From: Tuwongella immobilis
Lineage (GTDB): Bacteria; Planctomycetota; Planctomycetia; Gemmatales; Gemmataceae
Assembly (NCBI RefSeq): GCF_901538355.1
Contig: NZ_LR593887.1
Location: 3,138,920-3,202,919, forward strand
Length of the DNA stretch: 64,000 nucleotides
Direction of reading: 5' to 3'
The notes beneath the pieces were generated by a model. The model was not told where the DNA came from. It searched no databases and saw nothing but the letters and a program-made list of their open reading frames with translations. Shown here one piece after another: positions 17,709 to 27,192 of this stretch. Each line of letters starts with the position of its first letter. Position 1 is the first letter of the stretch. Made by a program: the position numbers and the translations under genes.

Positions 17709-18926
17709 TCAGGGCGTTTTCGGAGGCGTTGCCGATTTCTCGGCAGGCAACGGATTCTTGAGACTTTCCTTTTCCAGGTCCAGTCCTTCTTGAACGTCTT
17801 GCACCCGTTCCGGCGATTGCTGACGGACTTTGGCCAGAAATGCCTGGGTCGCCGCATCGGGGGTCGGGATCGACAGCACAAATCGCAGGATCGCTCGACG
17901 AATGATTGGTTGCTTCAGCTTGGGATTGTCATACAGCGGAACAATCGCTGATACCATCTCCCATTTCTTCCACTTCAACAGATCTTCAATGGGCATGTCC
18001 GCGATGTCGTCTTGCTCGAACAATGGTTTCATTGCCGCGATGACTTGCTCTTGGGAGAGAATGTCGGTGCGATATTCTTGGAAGAATCGCAAGGTGCGCA
18101 AGCCGGCGTATCGCTTCAGGAAGTCAACCTTCGGGTCGGACAGCAGTTGCGTCAGATACTCATATCCGTTCTTGCGATCGAGCATGATGTACCCGGCCAA
18201 CATCCCATCCAGACCCGGACTGTACTGATTCTTGTTGAGACATTCGCGGAGCAGGGGCACATGCTTTTCTGTGCCGCAGTGACCCAGCATCGAGCCATAC
18301 AGCCCGTAGCGATGCGATGGCGTTTGCTCGTCATTCAGCCACGCGACAATTTTCTCCGGATTGATCGTCGCCGCAAATGGCTGGAAATCCTTGTAGTCGG
18401 CGTTGGCAAATTCCTGATATGCATCCGATGAAACGACTGTATCCTTGGAATCCAGATAGTCAAAGAAGTATTTCAGCCGGGAGGTCGCATCTTTGGACTT
18501 AATCGCAATCGCACCTTTCAGATAGGTGCCGATCGGACTGGTGGGACCGACCGCAATCCCGCGATACGGATCAATCTTCCCATTGTACACATCGCAAAAG
18601 ACGAGATACTTCTCTTCGCCCTTGGTGGGTGGGATGTACCGGGGGATCGTCAGTTTCATGCGATCCGCACGAATGGCGTGGTCTTTGATGACCAGTTCGA
18701 TCACCATATCGGTGGTGCCACGATCGAACGAACCGTCTTCTTGGCGGGCATTCTGCATGCTGCCAAACAGAATCATGCTCGCACTACTGACCGAGTCGCC
18801 GAGCGTTTGGCCCTGCGAACTACAAAAGGGGCAGGCGAACGCGGCCAGGGGTTGGAACAGCAAACTGGGGATCAGCACCGCCGTTGCGAGCAGAAGCCGC
18901 AAGGACGAGCGACGAGGGTGGCGCAT
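17709..18926 (-). CDS. exported Cys-motif protein, tandem paralogue A
   Basis: 405 residues from ATG 18926, with GGAG six bases upstream. A signal peptide (LLLATAVLIPSLLFQPLAAFA) is followed by CPFCSSQGQTLG. Next comes a domain with YLVFCDVYNGKIDPYRGIAVG and IPRYIPPTKGEEKY, and a helical C-terminal half with a charged end. It matches the downstream gene in length and motif order, so the pair arose by duplication. Function unknown. Promoter elements in the gap shared with the divergent gene at 19113 were not clear on this strand. Confidence 0.82.
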   Translation of the reverse strand: MRHPRRSSLRLLLATAVLIPSLLFQPLAAFACPFCSSQGQTLGDSVSSASMILFGSMQNARQEDGSFDRGTTDMVIELVIKDHAIRADRMKLTIPRYIPPTKGEEKYLVFCDVYNGKIDPYRGIAVGPTSPIGTYLKGAIAIKSKDATSRLKYFFDYLDSKDTVVSSDAYQEFANADYKDFQPFAATINPEKIVAWLNDEQTPSHRYGLYGSMLGHCGTEKHVPLLRECLNKNQYSPGLDGMLAGYIMLDRKNGYEYLTQLLSDPKVDFLKRYAGLRTLRFFQEYRTDILSQEQVIAAMKPLFEQDDIADMPIEDLLKWKKWEMVSAIVPLYDNPKLKQPIIRRAILRFVLSIPTPDAATQAFLAKVRQQSPERVQDVQEGLDLEKESLKNPLPAEKSATPPKTP

Positions 18927-19077
18927 GGGTGTCTCCGCAAAGTAGCTAGGTGCAATCATTATGCTCCGAATCTGCGATCCTTGACAAGCAGAGTTTCCCC
19001 CAATGCCCGTTTCGGCCCCGACAATTCGGTGAATCCGCTCCACCCGACGGCGATTCCGGATGCCGACAACTGAGCGG

Positions 19078-19106
19078 TTGAGCTTTCCCGGTAGCGTGCT
19101 TACAAT
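19078..19106 (+). promoter_or_regulatory. promoter of the ABC/metal-lipoprotein operon (leaderless start)
   Basis: TTGAGC (19078-19083) and TACAAT (19101-19106) are exactly 17 bases apart. The ATG of the first gene is at 19113, seven bases after the -10 box, where transcription should begin, and no ribosome-binding sequence precedes it. The message is therefore probably leaderless. Confidence 0.6.
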
Positions 19107-19112
19107 CCGAGT

Positions 19113-20906
19113 ATGACGCCCAACATGCTGCGAATCTGCTTGATTGTGGGATTGCTCGTCGGGACCGACCGCGTCGGCGCTCACCCCACCTCGCCCAACG
19201 ACGCGATCCGAGCGCCGATCATCGCGGAGCTGCGGATTCAATCCGACGGAATGCGACTCGAACTCGAAATTGCGGATGACGAAACCGAGGCATTCGCCGA
19301 CTTACTGACGGCGAACCCTCAGGGCAAACTCCGCGAATTCTGCGAGCGCAAGTGGATCATTGAAGACGATGACGATAACCCGTTCCTGGCCGATCGTGTG
19401 GAGGTCACTCGCCGGGCGAAAGTGGCTCGCGATCCCATCACGGGGCAGCCGATGGGAATCCTCGGTGGCAAGCAGCCCATGGTGAACGTCATCACGCTGC
19501 ACTACCCCCTCCGCGAGCGGCTCCCGCAGATCACCCTCACGCCGCCTCGTCGAAATGATGGCACCATTCCGCCAATCGGATTGGTGGTCGTCCACGAAAC
19601 GGTGCCCGTCAACGATTTCGACTTCTTCGCCTATCGTGAGACGGTGCGACTGGATTGGAACGATCCGTGGTACAGTCGGGTGCGCAGTCCACGCCTCAAG
19701 CGGTACTACGAGACGCCGGTTGGAGTGTTTGTCTATGTGGACGCCCGTGAAATTCAGATCGAAGTGATTGTTCGACTGCAAGCGTTGCTCGCGGCCACGC
19801 CAATTGCCAGCAATCCCTTGCCGGGCGCTGGTGATGTCGTGAGCATGGATCGGTCGCAACTGCAACGGCTCCTGGCGGATCGACTCGCCGGCAATCTACC
19901 GGTGACGATGGACGGCCGCACGGTCATTCCGCAGTTGGATCAGTTCCAATGGTTGCGATTGAGCCTTAGCCGACTCGATTTGTTGGACGCCACTGCGCCG
20001 CTTCAGCGGGAAACGGATCTAATTGGTGCGATTTTTGTTGCGCCGTTTGATCGAACTCCGAAGGAATTTCAGTTGCGGTGGAATCTCTTTGGCGAGACGA
20101 TTTCCAAAGTCAAAGGGGTGGTGAATAACGCGGCGGTGCCGAGCACGCTGACTCCGGATCAGCCGGAGTTGCGTTGGCAGAATCCCAATCCTCCCGGAGC
20201 GAGCGACGTGACCGAATTGCCTGCCGTGATTCTGCCGCCGACATGGTCGCTGCCGGTGCCAACGCTCATTTGTGCAGTGCTTTTGCTCCGCTGGGCCGTG
20301 CGTCGGCCACAACCCGAACAGCGAACTCGACATTGGATTCGTCTCGGGATCGTTCTGCTCGTGGGAATTCTCCTAGTGCCATTCGGACGGGTCGCCATTC
20401 GCGATCCCTGGACGCCACCGACCCCGATCACCGATGCGGACGCCGCTGCGATCATCCGCGAACGCTTGCTCGATGTCTATCACGCCTTTGATTTTCGCAG
20501 TGAAGAGGCCATTTACGATACGTTGGCGCGAAGTGTCTCTGGCGATCTGCTTCGGCAAACGTATTTAGAAATCAAGCGGACATTGGACAATCAGACCCAG
20601 GGAGCGCGAGCGCGGGTCAAAGCGCTGGATCTGCTCTCTGCCACCGCGACGCCGCTGCCAGATGGGGTGGGGTTTCAAGCGCGATGCCGTTGGTCGGTTC
20701 GCGTGGCGATGAACCACTGGGGGCACACCCATGAACGGACCAATCAATATGATGCGGAGCTGATGGTTCGGCCCATCGATGGGGAATGGAAACTGGTGGG
20801 GCTGAAAATTTTGGACGAGATTATTCCCGAACCCCCTGCGCCACCGCCACTTCCACCCGGTGCGGTCCCCGCTCCTGCCGCTCGATCGCGGGAGAATCTG
20901 CCATGA
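19113..20906 (+). CDS. exported membrane-anchored protein, first gene of ABC operon
   Basis: 597 residues. A signal peptide (LRICLIVGLLVGTDRVGA) would leave histidine as the first mature residue (HPTSPND), a feature of some periplasmic copper or metal proteins. A large, acidic, beta-rich periplasmic region follows, then two membrane stretches (VPTLICAVLLLRWAV, about residue 375, and LGIVLLVGILLVPFG, about residue 410), and a C-terminal domain of about 150 residues ending in a Pro-rich tail. I do not recognise the family. Its stop codon overlaps the start of the ABC ATPase gene (20903-20906), so it is very likely part of the same transport system. Confidence 0.78.
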   Translation: MTPNMLRICLIVGLLVGTDRVGAHPTSPNDAIRAPIIAELRIQSDGMRLELEIADDETEAFADLLTANPQGKLREFCERKWIIEDDDDNPFLADRVEVTRRAKVARDPITGQPMGILGGKQPMVNVITLHYPLRERLPQITLTPPRRNDGTIPPIGLVVVHETVPVNDFDFFAYRETVRLDWNDPWYSRVRSPRLKRYYETPVGVFVYVDAREIQIEVIVRLQALLAATPIASNPLPGAGDVVSMDRSQLQRLLADRLAGNLPVTMDGRTVIPQLDQFQWLRLSLSRLDLLDATAPLQRETDLIGAIFVAPFDRTPKEFQLRWNLFGETISKVKGVVNNAAVPSTLTPDQPELRWQNPNPPGASDVTELPAVILPPTWSLPVPTLICAVLLLRWAVRRPQPEQRTRHWIRLGIVLLVGILLVPFGRVAIRDPWTPPTPITDADAAAIIRERLLDVYHAFDFRSEEAIYDTLARSVSGDLLRQTYLEIKRTLDNQTQGARARVKALDLLSATATPLPDGVGFQARCRWSVRVAMNHWGHTHERTNQYDAELMVRPIDGEWKLVGLKILDEIIPEPPAPPPLPPGAVPAPAARSRENLP

Positions 20907-21634
20907 TCGAATTAACCGATATTCGCTTTCGCTATCCCGCGAGTCCGTTCGAGCTGAACATTCCGCGGCTGACCATCGCCGCAGGCGAGCGGGTGGCGAT
21001 GATCGGCCCCAGCGGTTCGGGCAAGACATCGTTACTGCAACTGATGGCGGGACTGCTCACGCCACAATCGGGCCGCATCACCGTGCTGGGGCAGGAGTTA
21101 ACGCAACTGACCGAGCCGGAACGACGCGCCTTTCGGATTTGTCGGCTGGGCATGGTCTTTCAGCATTTTGCCTTGATCGATTATCTGTCGGTGCGCGAGA
21201 ATATCTTGCTTCCATTTCGGATCAATCCGGCATTGAAACGGCCCACCGACTCCGAGGAGCGCTTGAGCCGATTCGCCGCGAAACTCGGAATCGCGGCGCT
21301 ACTCGATCGCAACGTCCGGCGATTGTCTCAAGGTGAACAGCAACGGGTGGCCGTTTGTCGGGCGATGGTGCCGCATCCAGAAATCGTGCTGGCCGATGAG
21401 CCAACGGGGAATCTGGACCCGACCATCAAAGAAGCGGTGATGGATGCGATCGGCCAACTCTGCGACGATATTGGCGCAACGCTGATTACCGTCACGCACG
21501 ACCATCAATTGCTGCCTCGATTTCGGCGCATCATCGATTTCGCCGAATTGTTGCGATTGGATCGCTCGGCACCATCGACGCTGGCGGATGCATCGGCATC
21601 AGTCTCCGCGAGTCCCGGGGGGATCTCGTCATGA
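20903..21634 (+). CDS. ABC transporter ATP-binding protein, LolD/MacB type
   Basis: 243 residues starting at the ATG that overlaps the previous stop. Walker A is GPSGSGKTS (about residues 36-44), the Q-loop lies in FQHFALIDYLSVRENI, the signature is RLSQGEQQRVAV and Walker B is IVLADEPTGNLDP, with a switch histidine in TVTHDH. The TGNLDP form and the short length are typical of the LolD/MacB/FtsE branch that works with FtsX-type permeases rather than with Znu-type metal permeases. It is coupled at both ends to its neighbours (ATGA overlaps). Confidence 0.93.
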   Translation: MIELTDIRFRYPASPFELNIPRLTIAAGERVAMIGPSGSGKTSLLQLMAGLLTPQSGRITVLGQELTQLTEPERRAFRICRLGMVFQHFALIDYLSVRENILLPFRINPALKRPTDSEERLSRFAAKLGIAALLDRNVRRLSQGEQQRVAVCRAMVPHPEIVLADEPTGNLDPTIKEAVMDAIGQLCDDIGATLITVTHDHQLLPRFRRIIDFAELLRLDRSAPSTLADASASVSASPGGISS

Positions 21635-22824
21635 GCGACGTTCTTTTCTTGGCGTGGCATTATCTGCGGGCCCATCGACTTCAGACGTTGATTTTGGGGC
21701 TGGCAGTGGCGTTGACGCTGGCGATTCCGGCGAGTCTGTGGGTGGTGAGCCAACAGGGGGAGCGCTCCTTGACCCGCCGAGCGGAGCAGACGCCCATTCT
21801 CATCGGTTCGCGTGGAAGCCCGCTGGAATTGGTGTTGAATTCCTTATACTTCCGCACGCAAGTGCCGCAGTCGCTGCCGTTTCGGGAATCGCTCCAGGTG
21901 CAACAATCGGGGCTGGCAACCGCCATTCCGCTGTATGTGCGATTCCGCAGTCAGGAACATGCGATCGTCGGTACGACGTTGGACTATTTCCGGATGCGCA
22001 GCTTTCGAGTCGGGCAGGGGACTGCCTTTCAGCGACTGGGCGACTGTGTCGTTGGCACCCGAGTCGCCCGGATGCGGAATGTCGGCCCCGGCGATTCGCT
22101 CACGTCCACTCCCGAGCAGGCGTTTGACGTTGGCGGCGTCTATCCGCTGAAAATGCGTGTCGTTGGTGTGCTCGACCCCACTGGCACACCCGACGATGAT
22201 GCCATTTTCGTGGACATCAAAACCGCGTGGGTGATTGAAGGCTTGGGGCATGGCCACCAGGATTTGACGACGCCCGACGTGGCACCTGCTGCCGTGCTCA
22301 GCCGCGAGCAGGGGCATGTCACTGCGAAGGGTAACGCGGTTCCGGCCTATCAGGAAATCACGGATGCGAACCTCGATTCGTTCCATTTCCATGGCGATCT
22401 CGCCGCGTTTCCGATTACTTCCGTGATTGCGATGCCCAAGGATGAAAAATCGGCGACTCGGCTGCTGGGCCGCTATCAATCGGCGGAATCGCGGTTGCAA
22501 GCCGTGGAGCCAGTGCGCGTGTTGCAAGAATTGTTGCAAACGGTGGTTTCGGTGCGGAGTTACGCCCTGGCAGCGTTGGCGATGGTCGCGGTGGTGACGG
22601 CTGGGCTGTTGGTGCTGATTCAGGCGTTGTCGTTGCGATTGCGGGAACGCGAGCGGCGAACTTTGGTGCAAATTGGGGCCAGCACCGGACGAATTCGCGG
22701 GATGATTCTCGCCGAGGCTGCCGGCGTCTTGACATTTGGATTGATTTTGGCGGCGGCGTTAACGGGGTTATTTGCCCAATTCGGTGCCCAGGCCGTTCAA
22801 CTGTGGTTGACCCGTGGGACGTGA
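21631..22824 (+). CDS. FtsX/MacB-type ABC permease
   Basis: 397 residues. There is a first membrane segment near residues 15-38 (LILGLAVALTLAIPASLWVV), a periplasmic domain of about 250 residues, then two membrane segments (about 310-335 and 355-385). Between them is the family motif LRERERRTLVQIGASTGRIR. I see three clear membrane segments, whereas MacB-type permeases have four, so the C-terminus seems shortened. FtsX-type permeases work as mechanical gates on periplasmic or membrane substrates rather than as ordinary importers. It pairs with the ATPase just upstream. Confidence 0.9.
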   Translation: MSDVLFLAWHYLRAHRLQTLILGLAVALTLAIPASLWVVSQQGERSLTRRAEQTPILIGSRGSPLELVLNSLYFRTQVPQSLPFRESLQVQQSGLATAIPLYVRFRSQEHAIVGTTLDYFRMRSFRVGQGTAFQRLGDCVVGTRVARMRNVGPGDSLTSTPEQAFDVGGVYPLKMRVVGVLDPTGTPDDDAIFVDIKTAWVIEGLGHGHQDLTTPDVAPAAVLSREQGHVTAKGNAVPAYQEITDANLDSFHFHGDLAAFPITSVIAMPKDEKSATRLLGRYQSAESRLQAVEPVRVLQELLQTVVSVRSYALAALAMVAVVTAGLLVLIQALSLRLRERERRTLVQIGASTGRIRGMILAEAAGVLTFGLILAAALTGLFAQFGAQAVQLWLTRGT

Positions 22825-22837
22825 GAAAGGATTGATC

Positions 22838-23746
22838 ATGTGGCGCAGTTTGGCCATGATGTGGCTCGTGGGGTGCGCGGTGGGTTGTGGCACTTCTGCG
22901 CCACCGACGAACAAACCCGGGAAACCGCAAGTCTATGTTGTGAACGATCCCTTGCGATCCTTTGCGACGACGATCGGCGGGCAATGGGTGGATGTGCATT
23001 TCCCGATTCCCGCCGATGAAGATCCCGATTTCTGGAAGCCCGATGCGGCGACGCTGAGCGCGTATCAATCTGCGGATTTGATTTTGCTCAATGGGGCGAC
23101 ATATGGCAAATGGCTCACCCATGCCCCGCTTCCTCAGGCAGTGCAAGTCGATACCTCGTCAGCGTTTGCGTCCAAATTCATCGCCATTGAAGGTTCCGTG
23201 ACTCATAGCCACGGCGCGGCGGGGGAGCATTCGCATTCCGGGACGGCATCGCTCACCTGGCTCGATCTGCGGCAAGCCAAGCAACAGGCGGAAGCGGTCG
23301 GGATCGCGCTGACGGGGATACTTCCCGAGACGGCTCACCCGGAGATTCACGAACGTACCCAGAAGCTCGTTGCAACGCTCAACGAACTGGATGCGCAAAT
23401 GGAAACGCTCGTCACCGGCAATCGTGCGGTGAAATGTGTCGGATCGCATCCCGTCTTCCAATATTGGGCGCGACGGTATGGCGTGACTTTGCCCACGGTT
23501 CACTGGGAGGCCAGCGATGTGCCGAACAAGGACGCCATCGCGGAATTGGAAGCCATTCTCAAGACGCATCCCGCCACGTGGATGATCTGGGAATCCGACC
23601 CGAACCCCGAGGCGGTTCAGTTGCTCGAAAAACGGGGCATTCGCAGTGTCACGTTCCACACATTGGGCGACAAAAGCGATGGCCCGTCGTTTGTGGAGCG
23701 GATGCAAGCCAATCTGAAGGCATTGCAACCCGTGTTTGCTCGCTGA
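22838..23746 (+). CDS. ZnuA-like metal-binding lipoprotein
   Basis: 302-residue substrate-binding protein of the ZnuA/TroA cluster. The signal ends in a lipobox (LVGC or AVGC, about residues 10-15), so it is a lipoprotein. It has a His-rich loop (THSHGAAGEHSHSG, about residues 122-135) such as zinc-binding ZnuA proteins use. Conserved pieces include LLNGATYGKWL, a SHPVFQYWARRYG segment and the final IWESDPNPE / TFHTLGDK region. It is placed 13 bases behind an FtsX-type permease gene, not beside a ZnuB permease, which is unusual. ATG 22838 is preceded by AAAGGA. Confidence 0.88.
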   Translation: MWRSLAMMWLVGCAVGCGTSAPPTNKPGKPQVYVVNDPLRSFATTIGGQWVDVHFPIPADEDPDFWKPDAATLSAYQSADLILLNGATYGKWLTHAPLPQAVQVDTSSAFASKFIAIEGSVTHSHGAAGEHSHSGTASLTWLDLRQAKQQAEAVGIALTGILPETAHPEIHERTQKLVATLNELDAQMETLVTGNRAVKCVGSHPVFQYWARRYGVTLPTVHWEASDVPNKDAIAELEAILKTHPATWMIWESDPNPEAVQLLEKRGIRSVTFHTLGDKSDGPSFVERMQANLKALQPVFAR

Positions 23747-23766
23747 TATGCATTGGGCGATTCGGC

Positions 23767-23808
23767 GGGGCTTCCAATCGGCGCATCGGCGTCGGAATCG
23801 GAAGCCCC
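23767..23808. terminator. stem-loop between convergent genes
   Basis: GGGGCTTCC (23767-23775) and GGAAGCCCC (23800-23808) pair over nine G/C-rich positions between the stops of two convergent genes. There is no T-run on either side, so if it terminates it does so weakly, or acts to protect the 3' end. Confidence 0.45.
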
Positions 23809-23816
23809 CGTTGCGA

Positions 23817-24533
23817 TTACGGCAATTTGCCCCAGATCGATTCCAGCAATTCGAACAATTCCGGCTCGCCTTCCTTCAGTTCCGCGCTGTTGAACGGGTA
23901 GAAATCATTCTGCCCGAAATACGATTCCGTCATTTCGGCGAAAAATTCCTTCGGGTTGGTCAGTGCATAGTGCCGCGTTCGACTCCCGTTGATATGTAGC
24001 GTCTTCTGGTAGGCCGGTTTCTTGCGAAACTCCTGGAACGCCGCTGCAATCTTGGGGTTGTCGAAATTCAGCACTTGATCGTGATACGCATGCGCCAACT
24101 CATGCATCAGCACAAATGGCTGTTCGCGATGATGCCGGGGATTGGCGAAATCCCGTGCATTCGGAATATGCACACATCTGGCCAAGTTGCGATCGTAGCC
24201 TTTCCCCGCCAGCCAATCGACACTCGGATGATATTGTGCTGGTCGCAGCGTGTCATACGTCGCATCGAGCTGGATGGTCACCCGTTGCAATTGCTTCACG
24301 CGATCCGTCGGCACGACGAACCGGATCGTATGCAATTGCCCTTCCAGCAAGCGAATCGCTTCGGTTCCGATCTGCGAATCCGGCCCATCCAGCAGGCGGT
24401 CGTCAATTCGCACGGTCCATCCTTCGATTTTCCGCGTGGTGTGCGACGTCGGCTTAGCCGGTGCTTCCGCAACCACCAGATTCGGAAAGAACAGTGCATA
24501 CAAAATCAACCCACAAACGTGCGGAATCCTCAT
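23817..24533 (-). CDS. exported zinc metallopeptidase-like protein
   Basis: 238 residues from ATG 24533, which overlaps the stop of the enolase-type gene (ATGA). A signal peptide ([17 protein letters not shown]) leads to a small domain with the HExxH zinc motif in [12 protein letters not shown] (about residues 150-161) and a downstream glutamate in [14 protein letters not shown], which fits the third ligand. An invariant-looking Tyr/Asn patch (GQNDFYPFN) follows. This is the layout of small secreted zinc peptidases related to the anthrax lethal-factor C-domain; the substrate is unknown. It is translated from the same message as the upstream enzyme gene. Confidence 0.8.
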   Translation of the reverse strand: MRIPHVCGLILYALFFPNLVVAEAPAKPTSHTTRKIEGWTVRIDDRLLDGPDSQIGTEAIRLLEGQLHTIRFVVPTDRVKQLQRVTIQLDATYDTLRPAQYHPSVDWLAGKGYDRNLARCVHIPNARDFANPRHHREQPFVLMHELAHAYHDQVLNFDNPKIAAAFQEFRKKPAYQKTLHINGSRTRHYALTNPKEFFAEMTESYFGQNDFYPFNSAELKEGEPELFELLESIWGKLP

Positions 24534-25651
24534 GCCATCACTCCCGATTCGGTGACGCGAATGAGCGGATTGCCCAGCAACGCTTCGTTCGGTGTGACAC
24601 CCAGGCCGGGGGATTCCGGAGCGCGGAGGGTGCCGTTGATCCGTTGGGGAGCATCGGCGGCGAATTGAACGGTGGTGTAACTGTTGAAGTCCGTCGCGGT
24701 GAAGAACACCTCGGGCGGACAACTTTGGGCAAAGTGGCTGATCGCGGCTGTGACGATATCGCCGCCCCAACTATCTTCCAAAGTCATGGCCACGCCTAGG
24801 CTTGCGCACAAATCGCGTGCTTGACGGGCTTTCGTCAGCCCACCCAACTTGCTGATTTTGAGATTCACCACGTCCATGGCCAAATCGGCATGCGCTCGCA
24901 GGAGCATATCCACCGAATCGATGACCTCATCCAGCACAAATGGATGATCCGTGTGTCGACGAATGCTCAAACATTCTTCATAGGTGAGGCAGGGTTGTTC
25001 AATGTAGACATCCACATCCCGCACCGCCCGCACGACGCGCATGGCATCATGACGCCGCCAGCCGGTATTGGCATCCGCCACCAAGCGATCGCCGGGTTGC
25101 AACTGAGCCGCTACCGCGTGAATCCGTTGGATATCCACATCGGGATCGCCCCCGACTTTCAACTGGAATCGGCGATACCCCTCGGCACGATAGCCGGCTA
25201 CCTTCGCAGCCATCGCATCCGGCGACTCTTGCGAAATCGCTCGATACAGCAGCACCGATTCTGAATATCGCCCGCCCATCAATTGACAGACCGGCAACCC
25301 TGCGACTTTCCCGAGAATGTCCCAGCATGCCATATCGATGGCCGATTTCACATAGGCGTGCCCCTTGAGCGCAGCATCCATGCGAAGATTCAACACGCCT
25401 AATTCACACGGATCATATCCGAGCAAATGCGGCCCGAGTTCGGCGATCCCCGACCGCACCCCCGCAGCATACGCCGGCAGGTAAAACGGCCCCAGCGGAC
25501 AGACTTCACCCCAGCCTACATGGCCCGTGTCGGTTTCGATTCGAATAATCGAACTATCGAATACCGAAACTCCTTTGCCACCCGACCAATTGTATCGCCC
25601 CTCCCGCAAGGGAAGGTCGATGCGATACACCGCAATCTCACGAATCCGCAT
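24530..25651 (-). CDS. mandelate racemase/muconate lactonizing enzyme family protein
   Basis: 373-residue member of the enolase superfamily. Catalytic parts visible are the lysine of FQLKVGG (about residue 163), the first metal ligand in VADANTGWR, the second in EQPC, the third in FVLDEVID, the second lysine in NLKISKLGG and the acid in EDSWGGD. This set fits the MLE-like branch that includes cis-3-hydroxyproline dehydratase and hydroxyproline-betaine epimerase, but the exact substrate cannot be read from sequence alone. I use ATG 25651; an upstream ATG at 25669 adds six residues. It is coupled to the peptidase gene downstream. Confidence 0.88.
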   Translation of the reverse strand: MRIREIAVYRIDLPLREGRYNWSGGKGVSVFDSSIIRIETDTGHVGWGEVCPLGPFYLPAYAAGVRSGIAELGPHLLGYDPCELGVLNLRMDAALKGHAYVKSAIDMACWDILGKVAGLPVCQLMGGRYSESVLLYRAISQESPDAMAAKVAGYRAEGYRRFQLKVGGDPDVDIQRIHAVAAQLQPGDRLVADANTGWRRHDAMRVVRAVRDVDVYIEQPCLTYEECLSIRRHTDHPFVLDEVIDSVDMLLRAHADLAMDVVNLKISKLGGLTKARQARDLCASLGVAMTLEDSWGGDIVTAAISHFAQSCPPEVFFTATDFNSYTTVQFAADAPQRINGTLRAPESPGLGVTPNEALLGNPLIRVTESGVMA

Positions 25652-25920
25652 CGGCAAACCTCGATACACCCACGAATCGATCGAACCGAATGCCCACGGT
25701 ACGGCAGCATTGGTTGGCTGTCAAACATTGTGTACCAAATTAACGAAGTCGGATTTCCTACCACTGGGATCATGCCCGAAGGCGTTGTCTTGAGCATTGG
25801 AGTGATGTCAGAGAGATGCGGTTTCGGCTGGATTCGGGGCCGAATTGGAGCGCTCGAACCACTTTTCTCGAATCTGTAGCGAAATTTTGTTCAAATGGCC
25901 TTGACTTCACTACTGTACAA

Positions 25921-27162
25921 ATGCAGATTGGAGATATGAGGCGTGCAATCGGTCATTTAGATGCGGATTCCTTCTATGTCTCCTCGGAACGGGTGCGTGA
26001 TCCGTTTCTGAAAGACAAGCCAGTTGGGGTATTGGGCAACAATGGTGCCTGTGTGATTGCTCGCAGTTATGAGATGAAAGCCATGGGCGTTCGGGTGGGC
26101 GAACCGATCTGGGACGCCATCAAGCGCTGCCCAGATGGGATTTACGTGAAACGCGATTTCCCCTGGTACGAGGTGCTCAGCCGGCAAATGCTGGATGAGA
26201 CCTGCCGACGGTCGCCGTTAGTCGAATACTATTCGATTGATGAGTTTTTCTTCCTCGTCGAACCGTATCCCATCGAACGGATGGAACGGCTGGCGCAATC
26301 CATTCGGGACGATATTTTCCAGAAAACGCGGCTGCCCGTGACCGTTGGTTTGGCCCGATCTCGCACCCTGGCCAAGCTACTCACCGACACCTACAAGCCA
26401 TTTGGAGCGGTGGCCATGCTACGCCCGGAAGAGGAACGGGCCTTACTCATGCGGCTGCCGGTGACGGCGATTTGTGGAATCGCCGAGCGCCGCGCCAAAC
26501 GATTGGCAATGTACAATATCCGCACCTGCTGGGATCTGGCCCAAATGTCGCGCTCGTTGGTCCGCCAATTGCTCACCGTCACCGGCGAAATCATTTGGCG
26601 GGAGCTTAACGGCGAACCCGTTACCCCCATCCAAGCCGAACGCCCTCCCCACAAGATGCTTTCCCGCGGCGGGAGCATCGGTTGGCCTACCAATGACCGC
26701 GATATTATTTTTGCTTGGATTGTTCGCAATCTGGAACGACTCATTGAAGAATTGGAATTTCATCGCGTCCGCATCGGCAAGTTGACGCTCTGGCTCAATT
26801 ATGCAGATGGCGATGGCCCGGATACCATCGGAGAACACACCTTTGAAACCGTTACCGATCGATTTGATCTGCTCCTAGACGCCGCTCGAACCGCGTGGCT
26901 GCGCTCCTGGAGAACCGGAGCCCGCGTTGTTCGCATGCAGTTGATTGGCACCCACTTGCGACGCAGCGGATTGGTCCAACAAAGCCTGTTCGAGCAGCCC
27001 AATCCACAGCAAGTCGCCCTGAGCCAAGTGAAGCAGCAAATCAACCAAAAGCTCGGTCGCTTCAAACTGCGGAGCGGCGCCACCTTACCACTACGCGAAA
27101 TTTATCGCGATGAATCGTGCAACTACGATATCTGTGATGTGCGCGGGAAAATCTGTTTTTAA
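25921..27162 (+). CDS. Y-family (DinB/UmuC-type) DNA polymerase
   Basis: 413 residues from ATG 25921 (or 408 from ATG 25936, which has GGAG but at short range). It starts with GHLDADSFYVSSERV, carrying the first catalytic aspartate, and has YYSIDEFFF with the second acidic pair, so the active site is intact, unlike ImuB. Further parts are RLPVTVGLARSRTLAKL, a helix-hairpin-helix near ICGIAERRAKRLAMYNI and the little-finger domain up to about residue 360. It should copy damaged DNA with low fidelity. A 155-residue gene follows after 30 bases. I could not find a convincing LexA box upstream. Confidence 0.9.
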   Translation: MQIGDMRRAIGHLDADSFYVSSERVRDPFLKDKPVGVLGNNGACVIARSYEMKAMGVRVGEPIWDAIKRCPDGIYVKRDFPWYEVLSRQMLDETCRRSPLVEYYSIDEFFFLVEPYPIERMERLAQSIRDDIFQKTRLPVTVGLARSRTLAKLLTDTYKPFGAVAMLRPEEERALLMRLPVTAICGIAERRAKRLAMYNIRTCWDLAQMSRSLVRQLLTVTGEIIWRELNGEPVTPIQAERPPHKMLSRGGSIGWPTNDRDIIFAWIVRNLERLIEELEFHRVRIGKLTLWLNYADGDGPDTIGEHTFETVTDRFDLLLDAARTAWLRSWRTGARVVRMQLIGTHLRRSGLVQQSLFEQPNPQQVALSQVKQQINQKLGRFKLRSGATLPLREIYRDESCNYDICDVRGKICF

Positions 27163-27192
27163 TCACTCGGAGCCCCCATCGAGTGCCAGATT

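Noticed and set aside
25880-25940. LexA/SOS box before the Y-family polymerase
   Set aside because: TTGACT and CTGT/TGTAC pieces are present but do not form a convincing operator or a promoter with correct spacing.
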